NCBI GenBank assembly: GCA_030536855.1
Contig: JAUNPK010000002.1
Coordinates: forward strand, 51,673-115,672
Length of the DNA: 64,000 nt
Source of the DNA: Eubacteriales bacterium
GTDB taxonomy: Bacteria > Bacillota > Clostridia > Lachnospirales > Lachnospiraceae
Direction: 5' to 3'
A program made the position numbers and the translations under genes. Shown here piece by piece: positions 41,898 to 50,230 of the stretch. The stretch's first letter is position 1; each line of letters opens with the position of its first letter. Under the pieces are notes generated by a model, which saw only the letters and a program-made list of their open reading frames with translations, ran no database searches and was not told the origin of the DNA.

Positions 41898-41952
41898 TTG
41901 ACTGAATACAAAGTGTGTGATATAACTGGTAGCACCAAGTGGTACTACCAGT
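41898..41952 (+). promoter_or_regulatory. Promoter and FadR-type operator of the gntR-lrgAB operon
   Basis: TTGACT (41898-41903), a 17-base spacer and TATAAC (41921-41926) form the promoter. Overlapping the start is a 28-bp near-perfect palindrome (41925-41952) that contains two TGGT-N3-ACCA sites, the consensus of FadR-subfamily GntR regulators. The next gene encodes exactly such a regulator, so autoregulation is very likely. Confidence 0.82.
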
Positions 41953-41982
41953 CATTTTTCTATGTGAGGTATAAGATTAAAC

Positions 41983-42663
41983 ATGAGTAATCAAACAAAT
42001 AGTGAATACCAGAAGGCTATAGACTATTTATACCAGATGGCTTCAGACGGTCAACTGATTGTGGGGAGCAAGATTCCGTCAGAGCGTGAGTTGGCTCAGA
42101 AAACAGGAATCAGCAGAAATTCCACCAGAGAAGCAATCAGTATTCTTCGAGGCATAGGTATCGTTGAAAGCAGGCATGGTTCTGGCAATTATGTTTCAAA
42201 AGATCCAGGTTCATCCATTTCAATGATGATCAAAGCTATGCTTGCCTTAAAATCCACTTCTAAGGCTGAAATTATCCAAGTACGAAAAGTGATTTCCTAT
42301 TCGGTATGTGAATTGATCATGGACAGAGGCCTTACAAAGGAGGAAGTCGCAGATTTTCAGAGTATTTTAGATGGCATGATAACTGCGTCAAAAGAAGAAT
42401 TTGCTGAGTATGACAGGATCTTTCATCGAAAATTGATGCTTTTGACGGATAATACTTTATTCAGAACCTTAATGGAGCCTATTGGTGAAGCTTATCTGGA
42501 ACTGATACCAGAAGTGATTGGTCATACAGATGCTGACTCAAGAAAAGCATTGGTTGACATACATGCCCTGCTAATCAGTGGGCTTGTAGATCATGATCGT
42601 GAGAAATGTAAAGCTTATTTTGAGAAACATTATGTTTTTGTGGAGGACGGTTTAGAATTATGA
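41983..42663 (+). CDS. GntR-family regulator, FadR subfamily
   Basis: The 226-residue protein has the GntR winged helix in residues ~8-72: AIDYLYQMASDGQLIVGSKIPSERELAQKTGISRNSTREAISILRGIGIVESRHGSGNYVS. The all-helical FCD domain follows with Asp/His residues suited to bind a metal-carboxylate ligand (YDRIFHRKLM, VDIHALLISGLVDHD). Such regulators sense organic acids; control of LrgAB, which handles pyruvate in some species, would fit. It overlaps lrgA by 4 bases. Confidence 0.92.
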   Translation: MSNQTNSEYQKAIDYLYQMASDGQLIVGSKIPSERELAQKTGISRNSTREAISILRGIGIVESRHGSGNYVSKDPGSSISMMIKAMLALKSTSKAEIIQVRKVISYSVCELIMDRGLTKEEVADFQSILDGMITASKEEFAEYDRIFHRKLMLLTDNTLFRTLMEPIGEAYLELIPEVIGHTDADSRKALVDIHALLISGLVDHDREKCKAYFEKHYVFVEDGLEL

Positions 42664-43022
42664 AATACATCAACCAATTTTTAATTATTTTGTTAATTTC
42701 CTTTTTGGGGGAAATATTGAAATGCCTTTTGCCGTTACCGATTCCTGCAAGTATTTATGGAATGATCATTTTGTTTTTGGGACTCATGACTAAGGTAATT
42801 AAATTAGAGTCAGTGAAGGAAACCGGCAAATTTTTGATTGAGATCATGCCAATCATGTTTATTCCAGCGGGAGTTGGACTGATGACAACCTGGGGGGGTT
42901 TACAGCCAATCTTATTACCTGTCAGCATCATTACTGCAGTGACGATTATTACAGTTATGGTTGCCACGGGATGGGTGTCTCAAATCATTATCAGAAAGTC
43001 AGGAAAAAAGAAAGATGAATAG
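42660..43022 (+). CDS. lrgA: LrgA/CidA-family membrane protein
   Basis: The 120-residue protein has four hydrophobic helices and the LrgA/CidA core LLISFLGEILKCLLPLPIPASIYGMIILFL, then EIMPIMFIPAGVGLMTTW. LrgA with LrgB forms a membrane complex described as holin-like and as a pyruvate transporter in other Firmicutes. ATG overlaps the gntR stop (ATGA), and its end overlaps lrgB by 8 bases, so the three genes are translationally coupled. Confidence 0.93.
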   Translation: MKYINQFLIILLISFLGEILKCLLPLPIPASIYGMIILFLGLMTKVIKLESVKETGKFLIEIMPIMFIPAGVGLMTTWGGLQPILLPVSIITAVTIITVMVATGWVSQIIIRKSGKKKDE

Positions 43023-43707
43023 TTTTTTTCAGGAATCATTGTTTGCAGGACTGGCACTTAGTCTTGTTGCATATGTAATCGGCATGGCACTTAAGAAAAA
43101 ATTGAAAATAGGGATTTTCCACCCATTGCTGATCTCCATCATCATTTCCATTGCTGTGCTTGCAATAGGAAACGTGGAATATGAAGTATATCAGGAAAGT
43201 GCCAAGTATCTAAGTTATCTTTTGACACCGGCAACAGTCTGCCTTGCAATTCCCTTATATGAGCAGTGGGAACTTCTGAAGAAGAACTACTTGGCGGTTG
43301 TATGTGGTCTTATTGCAGGGGTCATTACCAGCCTTGCTACGGTATTTGGACTTGCAGTTTTTTTTCATTTGTCTCACAGGGAGTATGTAACCCTTCTTCC
43401 AAAGTCCATTACCACAGCAATTGGAATGGGGGTATCAGAAGAACTTGGCGGATGTGTAGAAATTACGGTAGCTGTCATCATCATTACAGGAGTTCTTGGA
43501 AATGTTTTTGGCGATATAATATGCAAAATATTTCATATCAAAGAACCTATTTCAAAGGGACTTGCCTTTGGGGCCAGTTCTCACGCAATCGGAACTGCCA
43601 GGGCAATCGAAATTGGTGAAGTAGAAGGAGCCATGAGCGGCCTTGCAATTGCAGTTTCGGGTATTTTTACAGTTGTATTGGCCTCAGTATGTGCGAACTT
43701 TCTGTAG
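43015..43707 (+). CDS. lrgB: LrgB-family membrane protein
   Basis: The 230-residue protein has about six hydrophobic helices and the LrgB signature region [20 protein letters not shown] and [31 protein letters not shown]. It is the partner of LrgA. ATG at 43015 is used, with AGGAAAAAAG as a weak site; a longer frame from 42961 lies inside lrgA. It completes a gntR-lrgA-lrgB operon. Confidence 0.93.
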   Translation: MNSFFQESLFAGLALSLVAYVIGMALKKKLKIGIFHPLLISIIISIAVLAIGNVEYEVYQESAKYLSYLLTPATVCLAIPLYEQWELLKKNYLAVVCGLIAGVITSLATVFGLAVFFHLSHREYVTLLPKSITTAIGMGVSEELGGCVEITVAVIIITGVLGNVFGDIICKIFHIKEPISKGLAFGASSHAIGTARAIEIGEVEGAMSGLAIAVSGIFTVVLASVCANFL

Positions 43708-43913
43708 ATATCATTTCATTGAAAAAAGTATTTTCGTAGGAAATCAATAATGGAACTTAAAGAGTAGCCGGGAACCATAGTAGGTGATTTTTGCTTCAAG
43801 GGTATTTATCAAGACACTGTATAATGCATTCCCGATTGTTGGGGTTAATGGCAAAGTTAAATTAATTCCAATTTGTCGAGCTACTTAGATGAAAAAATTT
43901 TTTGAAAAAAGTA

Positions 43914-43944
43914 TTGACTCCGACGTTACGTAATAGTTTATGCT
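43914..43944 (+). promoter_or_regulatory. MerR-type promoter with 19-bp spacer
   Basis: TTGACT (43914-43919) and TATGCT (43939-43944) are separated by 19 bases, the long spacer that MerR-family activators need to untwist. The spacer holds GACGTTACGT, a half-palindromic core. The gene 30 bases downstream is a MerR-TipAS regulator, so self-activation is likely. Confidence 0.8.
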
Positions 43945-43974
43945 GAAGTCACCAAGTTAAGGGAGGAAATAATA

Positions 43975-44709
43975 ATGATGACAGTGCATGAAGTGAGTAA
44001 GCTTGCCGGAGTGAGTATACGCACTCTACAATATTATGACAAGATTGGTCTTTTACATCCGACGGGATATACCGATGCAGGCTACAGACTGTATGACGAT
44101 ACAGATTTGGAGCGCCTTCAACATATTCTGCTGTTTAAGGAATTGGAGTTTCCGCTGAAAGACATTAAGGCAATTATCAATAGTCCTGATTTTGATAGAA
44201 GTAAAGCTTTAGAACAGCAAATAGAGTTGCTAAGGCTTAAGAAGGAACATATTGAGAACTTGATGAACTTTGCACTTGGAATCAAAATGTTAGGAGTGAA
44301 ACATATGGATTTTAAGGCTTTTGATAGAAGCAAACTGGACGAATATTCCAGACAGGCAAAGGAATTGTATGGCAATATGCCAGAATACAAGGAGATGGAA
44401 GAAAAGCAAAAGAATCGAACTGAAGAGGACGAGCGAATTATAGCAGATAGATTTATGCTTCTGTTTAAAGAAGCTGGCGAGATGAGGAATATAGATCCGG
44501 CTTCTGCTGATGCTCAGAATCTTGTAAAGAGAATACAGGACTATATTACAGAAAACTTATATACATGCACAAATAAGATTTTGCGCGGATTAGGGAAAAT
44601 GTATTCAGGCGGTGGAGACTTAACAACGAATATCGATTCATATGGCGGAGAAGGTACAGCCATCTTCGTAGCAAATGCGATAGAAATCTATTGTGATAAT
44701 GCAGAGTAA
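43975..44709 (+). CDS. MerR-family regulator with TipAS antibiotic-recognition domain
   Basis: The 244-residue protein has the MerR DNA-binding domain (MTVHEVSKLAGVSIRTLQYYDKIGLLHPTGYTDAGYRLYDD) followed by the coupling helix and a C-terminal ~130-residue TipAS-like globin-fold domain (MPEYKEMEEKQKNRTEED; YTCTNKILRGLGKMYSGGG). TipAS domains bind thiopeptide and other peptide antibiotics. GGGAGGAA precedes ATGATG; either ATG is possible. No efflux pump or target gene is adjacent. Confidence 0.92.
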   Translation: MMTVHEVSKLAGVSIRTLQYYDKIGLLHPTGYTDAGYRLYDDTDLERLQHILLFKELEFPLKDIKAIINSPDFDRSKALEQQIELLRLKKEHIENLMNFALGIKMLGVKHMDFKAFDRSKLDEYSRQAKELYGNMPEYKEMEEKQKNRTEEDERIIADRFMLLFKEAGEMRNIDPASADAQNLVKRIQDYITENLYTCTNKILRGLGKMYSGGGDLTTNIDSYGGEGTAIFVANAIEIYCDNAE

Positions 44710-44790
44710 AATTGTAATTTAATCAAACTAAATCCGCTATAGATATTTTAATTATTCATTCATATTGACAAGAGGATAGGTAAAGAAAAA

Positions 44791-44949
44791 ATGTACTTGA
44801 GCTTAAATTATGGTGTTGTTTATTATAGTTTTGAAGAATTAAAGTCAGAAATTGAACGATATATAAAGTATTACAACGAACAAAGAATTAAAGAGAAACT
44901 AGGATGGATGAGTCCTGTTCAATACAGGCTTAGCCTCTTGGCTGCATAA
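44791..44949 (+). pseudogene. IS3-family transposase, C-terminal fragment
   Basis: The 52-residue frame reads FEELKSEIERYIKYYNEQRI then LGWMSPVQYR, the conserved C-terminus of IS3-type OrfB transposases (YNxxRxxxxLgxxsPxxyR). The rest of the element is missing on the left. It differs in sequence from the two intact IS copies at 50.6 and 53.6 kb, so it is from another element. Confidence 0.85.
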
Positions 44950-44953
44950 AAAA

Positions 44954-44983
44954 TGCGTAACAGATATAAAAATCTGTTACGCA
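44954..44983. terminator. Hairpin at the end of the IS3 fragment
   Basis: TGCGTAACAGAT pairs perfectly with ATCTGTTACGCA around an ATAAAA loop. It follows the transposase stop by 4 bases, as in the 3' end of many insertion sequences. Confidence 0.6.
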
Positions 44984-45109
44984 ATAAAAGTTTAACTTTT
45001 TGGGGTCACATCATTTTGATTATTTTTGCAATAAACTAAAATGCTGTTTTTTTGAGATGTTTAGGGAGATGGTTTAATAAGATTTTCTCAGATTGGACAA
45101 AATATAGTA

Positions 45110-45138
45110 TTGACGTTAGTTCGGTTGACCGATATACT
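45110..45138 (+). promoter_or_regulatory. Promoter with operator in spacer for the HTH-nucleotidyltransferase pair
   Basis: TTGACG (45110-45115), a 17-base spacer and TATACT (45133-45138). The spacer ends in TCGGTTGACCGA (45121-45132), a perfect 12-bp palindrome, well placed for repression by the HTH protein encoded next. Confidence 0.7.
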
Positions 45139-45159
45139 ATGAAAAAGGAAGGAAAGCTG

Positions 45160-45741
45160 ATGATTGTAAATGATTTGCTTGAAAAAGAAAATATGTCGAG
45201 ATATCGCTTAAGTAAAGAAAGCGGAGTCGCAATGACAACTATCACAGATATTTGTAGTGGCAAAGCAGACCTTGATAAGTGTGCAGCTGGAACTTTATAT
45301 AAGATTGCTAAGGTTCTTGGAGTGACTGTTGATTCAATATTGGAGAACAATAGCGCAGACAGGACGGATTACAGATGTTCTTTTGAGACATTTAAGAGCA
45401 ATACATGTCATCATGTAAAAGACATGGGTGATATTGATTTTATTATCGAAACACTTGAAACGGATGAAATACGAAGGCTTTATGAGCGTAGATGGTACAG
45501 AGAGGCATTATATCTGTTGGCAATGATTGACTATTTATCTAGAATAAACAGTTTGCCTATTTGCACAAATTATAATGATATTCGTTCTCAGAAGCTTGAA
45601 AAACCATATTTTCCTGCGAGCGTAGTTGTATCATATGCTGCAATTGGAGATGAAAGTATAAAAGAAAAAGCACTTGCAAACGCAATACCTGAATTTATAC
45701 GATTTAATATCGTAGAATGCGAGGTGAGAAATGTCTGCTGA
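45160..45741 (+). CDS. HTH protein, probable antitoxin/regulator of the nucleotidyltransferase
   Basis: The 193-residue protein has an XRE helix-turn-helix in residues ~5-60 (LLEKENMSRYRLSKESGVAMTTITDICSGKADLDKC). A C-terminal helical region of ~115 residues includes YERRWYREALYLLAMIDYLSRINSLP and ends with LANAIPEFIRFNIVE. The ATG at 45160 has GGAAAGCTG upstream. It overlaps the following nucleotidyltransferase gene by 11 bases. The arrangement matches an HTH antitoxin in front of an NTase-fold toxin, as in AbiE-like and related modules. Confidence 0.75.
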   Translation: MIVNDLLEKENMSRYRLSKESGVAMTTITDICSGKADLDKCAAGTLYKIAKVLGVTVDSILENNSADRTDYRCSFETFKSNTCHHVKDMGDIDFIIETLETDEIRRLYERRWYREALYLLAMIDYLSRINSLPICTNYNDIRSQKLEKPYFPASVVVSYAAIGDESIKEKALANAIPEFIRFNIVECEVRNVC

Positions 45742-46207
45742 TAAACCATTTACAAAAGAGAATCTTGATAGCTATCTAAAAGAACTCGCAAAAGAGTTTC
45801 GTAAAAAGAATGGTACCAGAATGCCGGCGGAGATTATTCTGATTGGTGGTGCATCAATTCTTATTAATTATGGCTTTAGAGAAATGACCTATGACATGGA
45901 TGCAATCATTAAGTCTTCCGGGGCTATGAAGGATGCAATCAATGCAGTAGGAGATAGACTTGGTCTTCCGGTTGGATGGTTAAACACAGACGTTGTTAAT
46001 ACAAAGTCATATACGCCAAAATTGGTGGAATATTCAAAGTATTATAAGACTTTTGCAAATGTTTTACAGATTAGAACAGTATCATCTGAATATCTTGTGG
46101 CAATGAAACTCATGGCAGGACGCCAATATAAAAATAATTTATCTGATATTGTGGGTGTGCTGATTGAGCAGGAAGAACGGAATGAGCCATTGACATTTGA
46201 AAGATAG
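45731..46207 (+). CDS. Nucleotidyltransferase-fold protein (DUF6036-like), probable toxin
   Basis: The 158-residue protein has the NTase hallmark in residues ~33-60: EIILIGGASILINYG (hG-G motif) followed by YDMDAII (D-x-D metal-binding motif), then a C-terminal helical part with VSSEYLVAMKLMAGRQYKNNLSDI. This layout is that of DUF6036/AbiEii-like nucleotidyltransferases that can modify tRNA or other targets. It is translationally coupled to the upstream HTH gene, supporting a toxin-antitoxin pair. A terminator follows. Confidence 0.75.
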   Translation: MSADKPFTKENLDSYLKELAKEFRKKNGTRMPAEIILIGGASILINYGFREMTYDMDAIIKSSGAMKDAINAVGDRLGLPVGWLNTDVVNTKSYTPKLVEYSKYYKTFANVLQIRTVSSEYLVAMKLMAGRQYKNNLSDIVGVLIEQEERNEPLTFER

Positions 46208-46212
46208 ATATA

Positions 46213-46252
46213 TAGCCATTAGGAAGGCATCAACCTTCTTAATGGCTTTTTT
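46213..46252 (+). terminator. Intrinsic terminator after the nucleotidyltransferase
   Basis: AGCCATTAGGAAGG pairs with CCTTCTTAATGGCT (one mismatch) around CATCAA, followed by TTTTTT. Confidence 0.9.
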
Positions 46253-46273
46253 ATGCCCTGAAAGGAAACTAAT

Positions 46274-46597
46274 ATGGGAAATTCACTAACCGGAAAGGAA
46301 TTAGGAATGGGTATTGTTCAAAGTAAAGATGGTAGATTTCTGGGCAGATTTGTAAATAGATTTGGAAAAACAGAATCAATTCGAGTTAATAATCATACAG
46401 AGTTGAGAAAAGCATTATCAGAAGCAAAGTATAAGGATTACGGAAAGAAAAATCTCACAAATCCTAATATGACACTTGCAATAATCTTATTTCTAATTCT
46501 TAAGCAGTATAATTGTTTGAAATTCCTTTTTGTCCTGATTATAAAGCTGCTCAATGTCACCATTATATCTAGAAACAATATTTCTAACGCTTCGTAA
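46274..46597 (+). pseudogene. Truncated Tn916-type tyrosine integrase, N-terminal domain only
   Basis: The first ~65 residues match the arm-binding domain of Tn916-like integrases (GNSLTGKELGMGIVQSKDGR, FVNRFGKTESI, LRKALSEAKYKD). After about 46,480 the frame runs into unrelated hydrophobic sequence that overlaps the end of the agrC-like gene on the other strand. The core-binding and catalytic domains are missing. It marks an excised or recombined integrative element. Confidence 0.85.
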
Positions 46598-47794
46598 GCC
46601 GAATCCATGATATTGTTTATCTTCTTTAGTTGTAGGAAGATTACCATGCTTATCAAACGGATTTATCAAACAAGAATTAGAAATTTTGATTAAAGCATCG
46701 GTAGAATATTCTGTTTTAGAAACAGAAACTTCTATATACGGATTACTTGCTAAACGAGCAGCTGATATAGCATTATCCATAAGATTACAAAAAATAGATG
46801 TTAGATCAGGATCACTAACAAAGTCAATTGTTTGGTTCCTAATGTTTATGTCTAGCGATATGTTGTAATTGGAACAGATGTCCATATATCTGGAGAATAT
46901 CGCATTGATTATTAAGTTATTACAAACTTTCATAGGCTTTTTAAATTCTTCACAGTTCATAAGGCTCTCCATATAACAATCAAGTTTATCGTTCAAACCC
47001 TGTTTATTTAAGGTGGATATTGTGGAAAGATGATTTCTTATGTCGTGAATAAGAATCCTTTCTTTATTGTTGTTCTCGACTAACGCTTTATAGTATTCTG
47101 AAAAGTCATGTTCTCTTTGTAATTGTTGTTGAAGCTGTGAATATCTATAGGCATTACTTTGATTATATTGTTGAACAGAAAATGTGATGACATTTAATAG
47201 TAATAATAAAAATAGACTGAATATAATCCAGTTTGATAATACGGGTGAAAAATTATAATTAAGATATACGGAAACTATGACATCGGAAATAATCAAGGTT
47301 ATAAAAGGAACAGCTGATAATACTATAGTGTTAGATGATAATACTTGATTGTCATTTTGTTTCCTCCATATTAAACAAATTAAATTAGTTATAAGTAGAT
47401 AAACAAGTTTTGATAGAATCATGGCGATATATTCATTATCCATAGAAATGTTAAGTTCTCTATAGTTTTTAATTAAAAAAGAAGGGAAAAACAATATTAT
47501 AACTGCTTCTGATAGTGTCATTATTAAGGTTAATATCAAAGCGTGAAAAGCAGAAATACTGATTGAGGAATCATAGCAAAGTTTTATATATATAGCATTT
47601 ACAAAGAAGAAACTTAACATATTGAGCGTTGGAATATTGCATAAAAAAATTAGTGATAAACAACAATAGCTTAATAACCCAATGGCATGTCTTTTGGTAG
47701 CAGAAATAGTTGGCTGAAAAGCCTTTTGACAATAAAGACAGAGAATCACATATTCGATTAGATACATAAAAAAATTGTATATAAAACTAGTCAT
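46493..47794 (-). CDS. AgrC-like sensor histidine kinase (GHKL type)
   Basis: The 433-residue protein has about six membrane helices in residues 1-205 and a cytoplasmic kinase part. The phospho-accepting segment is NNKERILIHDIRNHLSTIS with His in HDIRNH. The GHKL ATP site follows: FCNLMDNAISAA (N box) and HGFGLRSVRNI (G box). This is the AgrC/ComD family that detects cyclic peptides outside the cell. It lies 15 bases behind the regulator gene on the same strand, with GAGG upstream of its ATG, and is divergent from agrD-agrB. Confidence 0.9.
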   Translation of the reverse strand: MTSFIYNFFMYLIEYVILCLYCQKAFQPTISATKRHAIGLLSYCCLSLIFLCNIPTLNMLSFFFVNAIYIKLCYDSSISISAFHALILTLIMTLSEAVIILFFPSFLIKNYRELNISMDNEYIAMILSKLVYLLITNLICLIWRKQNDNQVLSSNTIVLSAVPFITLIISDVIVSVYLNYNFSPVLSNWIIFSLFLLLLLNVITFSVQQYNQSNAYRYSQLQQQLQREHDFSEYYKALVENNNKERILIHDIRNHLSTISTLNKQGLNDKLDCYMESLMNCEEFKKPMKVCNNLIINAIFSRYMDICSNYNISLDINIRNQTIDFVSDPDLTSIFCNLMDNAISAARLASNPYIEVSVSKTEYSTDALIKISNSCLINPFDKHGNLPTTKEDKQYHGFGLRSVRNIVSRYNGDIEQLYNQDKKEFQTIILLKN

Positions 47795-47809
47795 AGTTAA
47801 AACCTCATC

Positions 47810-48520
47810 TTAATACGAATAATTAGCAAGAAACATTAGATAGTTGGACTTAAAATGGCTATATTTTCGTTTGGTAAGATATGCAATATACTTATCATTA
47901 CATAGATAAATAGTAGAGTTATTGTATTTGGACACATATCTCATATTGATAATATAGCTACGATTACAACTATAAAAACTACTATCTTTCAAGATACTAG
48001 CCCAATAACTCATATTTTGAGTTGAGGTATAGACTTGATCAATTGTGTGTATTATTGTTTTTCTCGATTCGGTTTCAATCATTACTATATCACTTGTTTT
48101 AATGGTAAAAGAATCCCTATTATTTTCTATAACAATTGTTGAGGACATTTCATAATATTTCTTTAGAGCATCTTCTAAATTTCTATATAATCTCATTGTA
48201 TCAATCGGCTTATTAAGATATCTGAATACATGAAAGCGCATTGCATCGTCTAGATATTCCATATATGAAGTAATAATAAATACAATTAGGTTGGGATTGG
48301 TTTTGTGTAGTTTTTCTCCAACAATAATGCCATTTTGTCCAGGCATTTCTATATCGAGAAAAATTATATCAGCAGTGTCAGAGCAGTTAAGCATATCATC
48401 ACCACTATTAAAGATAGTAATTTCAGGAAGTGAATATTTATATTTCTTGAAATAATCGAATAGAAGGTTTTCTAGTTGATTACATATAGTCTTATTATCA
48501 TCGCATATAAAGATATTCAT
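47810..48520 (-). CDS. AgrA-like LytTR response regulator
   Basis: The 236-residue protein has a receiver domain (FICDDNKTICNQ with the acidic pair, IIFLDIEMPGQNGI with the phospho-Asp, KPID lysine) and a C-terminal LytTR DNA-binding domain (residues ~140-236). It should bind direct repeats near the divergent agrDB and own promoters when phosphorylated by the AgrC-like kinase. The start at 48520 is chosen because it gives MNIFICDDNK; the frame opens 9 bases earlier. It is followed by the kinase gene. Confidence 0.92.
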   Translation of the reverse strand: MNIFICDDNKTICNQLENLLFDYFKKYKYSLPEITIFNSGDDMLNCSDTADIIFLDIEMPGQNGIIVGEKLHKTNPNLIVFIITSYMEYLDDAMRFHVFRYLNKPIDTMRLYRNLEDALKKYYEMSSTIVIENNRDSFTIKTSDIVMIETESRKTIIHTIDQVYTSTQNMSYWASILKDSSFYSCNRSYIINMRYVSKYNNSTIYLCNDKYIAYLTKRKYSHFKSNYLMFLANYSY

Positions 48521-48621
48521 AATATACACCTGCCTTTATTAATGAAATTATAAATAATAGCAGCAAAATAATCAACGAGAGATGAATGAAAAGACATTTT
48601 TAATGTATAAATTGGCAATGT

Positions 48622-48963
48622 TTAATCTGAAAGAATAACCTCAATAATTTTTATAAGCATATGGAGTTTATTTTCGTCATGACAAAGTTTAATTTTATCA
48701 ATTACATTTTGATTAAGATTATTTGGATGAGTATAGCCTAAAAGAAAATAATCAACAGTAGTATCTAAAGCAAGACTTATAGCATACAGAGTTTCCAAAC
48801 TTGGAGATATAACACCTCTTTCAATAGAAGATAAAAAGTTATCGGATATCTCTGCAGCTTCAGCTAGCTCAGATTGACTAAGTTTCTTTTCAGTGCGGCG
48901 TAACTTTATTTTATTTCCTACAGTTATATAATCAATTTTAAAGTTAGTTCTTTTTTTCTTCAC
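48622..48963 (-). CDS. XRE-family regulator in the agr locus
   Basis: The 113-residue protein has a Cro/CI helix-turn-helix: VGNKIKLRRTEKKLSQSELAEAAEISDNFLSSIERG, residues ~12-47, then ISPSLETLYAISLALDTTVDYFLLG, and a helical tail. It starts with GTG at 48963 behind AAGGAG. It is upstream of the response regulator on the same strand and divergent from agrDB, so it may set the basal state of the locus. Confidence 0.88.
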   Translation of the reverse strand: MKKKRTNFKIDYITVGNKIKLRRTEKKLSQSELAEAAEISDNFLSSIERGVISPSLETLYAISLALDTTVDYFLLGYTHPNNLNQNVIDKIKLCHDENKLHMLIKIIEVILSD

Positions 48964-49234
48964 AGCATAATACTCCTTGTCACAATATATAGGAATAGTA
49001 AATCTAGCTAAAAGCGAATAGAAGTAATATATAAAGAGAAAACTCTTTACATGTATTAGTTAATTAATATATATAAAGAAATTTATCTTAATATGAATGA
49101 TTTTCAAGCCGATTTCTTAACTAAATGTTAATTCAAGCAATTGTTTAAGTGTTTTAAGAGAAAGATGTAGATTTTTTTTTACTAAAAGAGTAAAAAAAAG
49201 ATGTCTAGACATAAATACAATAAGGAGGTTTCTA
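48964..49234. other. Divergent intergenic region of the agr locus
   Basis: This AT-rich region should contain both promoters. It holds a TTAAC-TAAAT-GTTAA palindrome (49117-49131) and nearby TTAAGTG/TTTAAGAG repeats that resemble the TTAAG half-sites bound by LytTR regulators. The assignment of exact boxes is uncertain. Confidence 0.45.
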
Positions 49235-49375
49235 ATGAATAAGAAAGAAATTGAAAGAAAAGTGGTAACAGTGTTGAACTATGTGTTAAAGAACAGTGCT
49301 AACTCGACATCAAGTACATGGATGTATGAGCCGCGCATTCCGGCTTCTTTAAAGAAGTTTAAGTCAAACAAGTGA
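49235..49375 (+). CDS. agrD: AgrD-like autoinducer prepeptide with predicted serine lactone ring
   Basis: The 46-residue peptide has an amphipathic N-terminal helix (MNKKEIERKVVTVLNYVLKN), a core ending SANSTSSTWM, and the conserved C-terminal recognition segment YEPRIPASLKK (compare the E-x-x-x-P-x-x-L pattern of AgrD). Alignment on that segment puts the five-residue ring at S26-S27-T28-W29-M30. The usual ring cysteine is replaced by serine, predicting a lactone. AAGGAGG precedes the ATG. Its stop overlaps the agrB start (TGATG). Confidence 0.85.
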   Translation: MNKKEIERKVVTVLNYVLKNSANSTSSTWMYEPRIPASLKKFKSNK

Positions 49376-49935
49376 TGCGGAGCTTGTTTTCTAAGATTGT
49401 AAACATTTTAATAAATGATAATGTGATACAGTCTGAGGATAGAGAATTATATGAATATTCACTATATGTCTTATTCCTAACAATTTACCCATTATTTGTT
49501 GCGGTTATCATTGCAACAGTAATGGGTGTACTTATAGAAGGTATGATTATAATTTCCGTATTTGCAATTATAAGAAGATATAGTGGAGGACATCATGCCA
49601 AAACTGTCTTTTTTTGTTTCTTAGAATCAACAACTACGATGTTTTTATTTTTTTTTGCATTTAAAGAGAATGTAATTGGGGCTTATCTTTATATGGGTTT
49701 AATTATAGCAACAATTCAATTATGTATATTTTCGCCGATAGAAAATGTAAAACACTTATTAAATGAGAAGGAAAAGATAAAATATAAAAAGCATGTATTA
49801 ATTATTATTATGATAATGCTGGGGTTAATAATACTATTTAGGTTATTATCGAAAGATAAAATTGCAAGCTGTATTGCACTAGGAATATGTATGGCTGCTT
49901 TTGTACAAATACCATGTTTGAGTAAGAAAGTATGA
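49375..49935 (+). CDS. agrB: AgrB-like prepeptide-processing membrane protease
   Basis: The 186-residue protein has about five to six membrane helices and the AgrB core IRRYSGGHHAKTVFFCFLES, holding the catalytic histidine (GGHHA) and the following cysteine (FFCF). AgrB cuts the C-terminus of AgrD and closes the lactone or thiolactone ring. The ATG at 49375 overlaps the agrD stop by one base; a GTG at 49372 is less likely. It faces divergently from the sensor genes. A K-rich helix comes before the last membrane helices. Confidence 0.9.
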   Translation: MRSLFSKIVNILINDNVIQSEDRELYEYSLYVLFLTIYPLFVAVIIATVMGVLIEGMIIISVFAIIRRYSGGHHAKTVFFCFLESTTTMFLFFFAFKENVIGAYLYMGLIIATIQLCIFSPIENVKHLLNEKEKIKYKKHVLIIIMIMLGLIILFRLLSKDKIASCIALGICMAAFVQIPCLSKKV

Positions 49936-50230
49936 CAAATTAAGGTCTTAGTAAAAAATGTCATTCACGCTATGAAATTGTCGTTTTGCGTAGTGAATAT
50001 TGAATTATACAACTTGGTTTATATAATTAAAATATCGCGACAATGAGAAAAGATAATAATGTATTGATATTAAATATGGAATGAATGTAGCAGTTGAGAA
50101 TTAGTGCACATCTTAAAATATAGCATAGACAAACATACATAAGAAAAAAAGAAGAAATATAACTAAATAGTTATGAATATCTTAGAGAGTGTATCTAAAA
50201 ACCACCTATAATTAAGAAGGGGTGAACATA

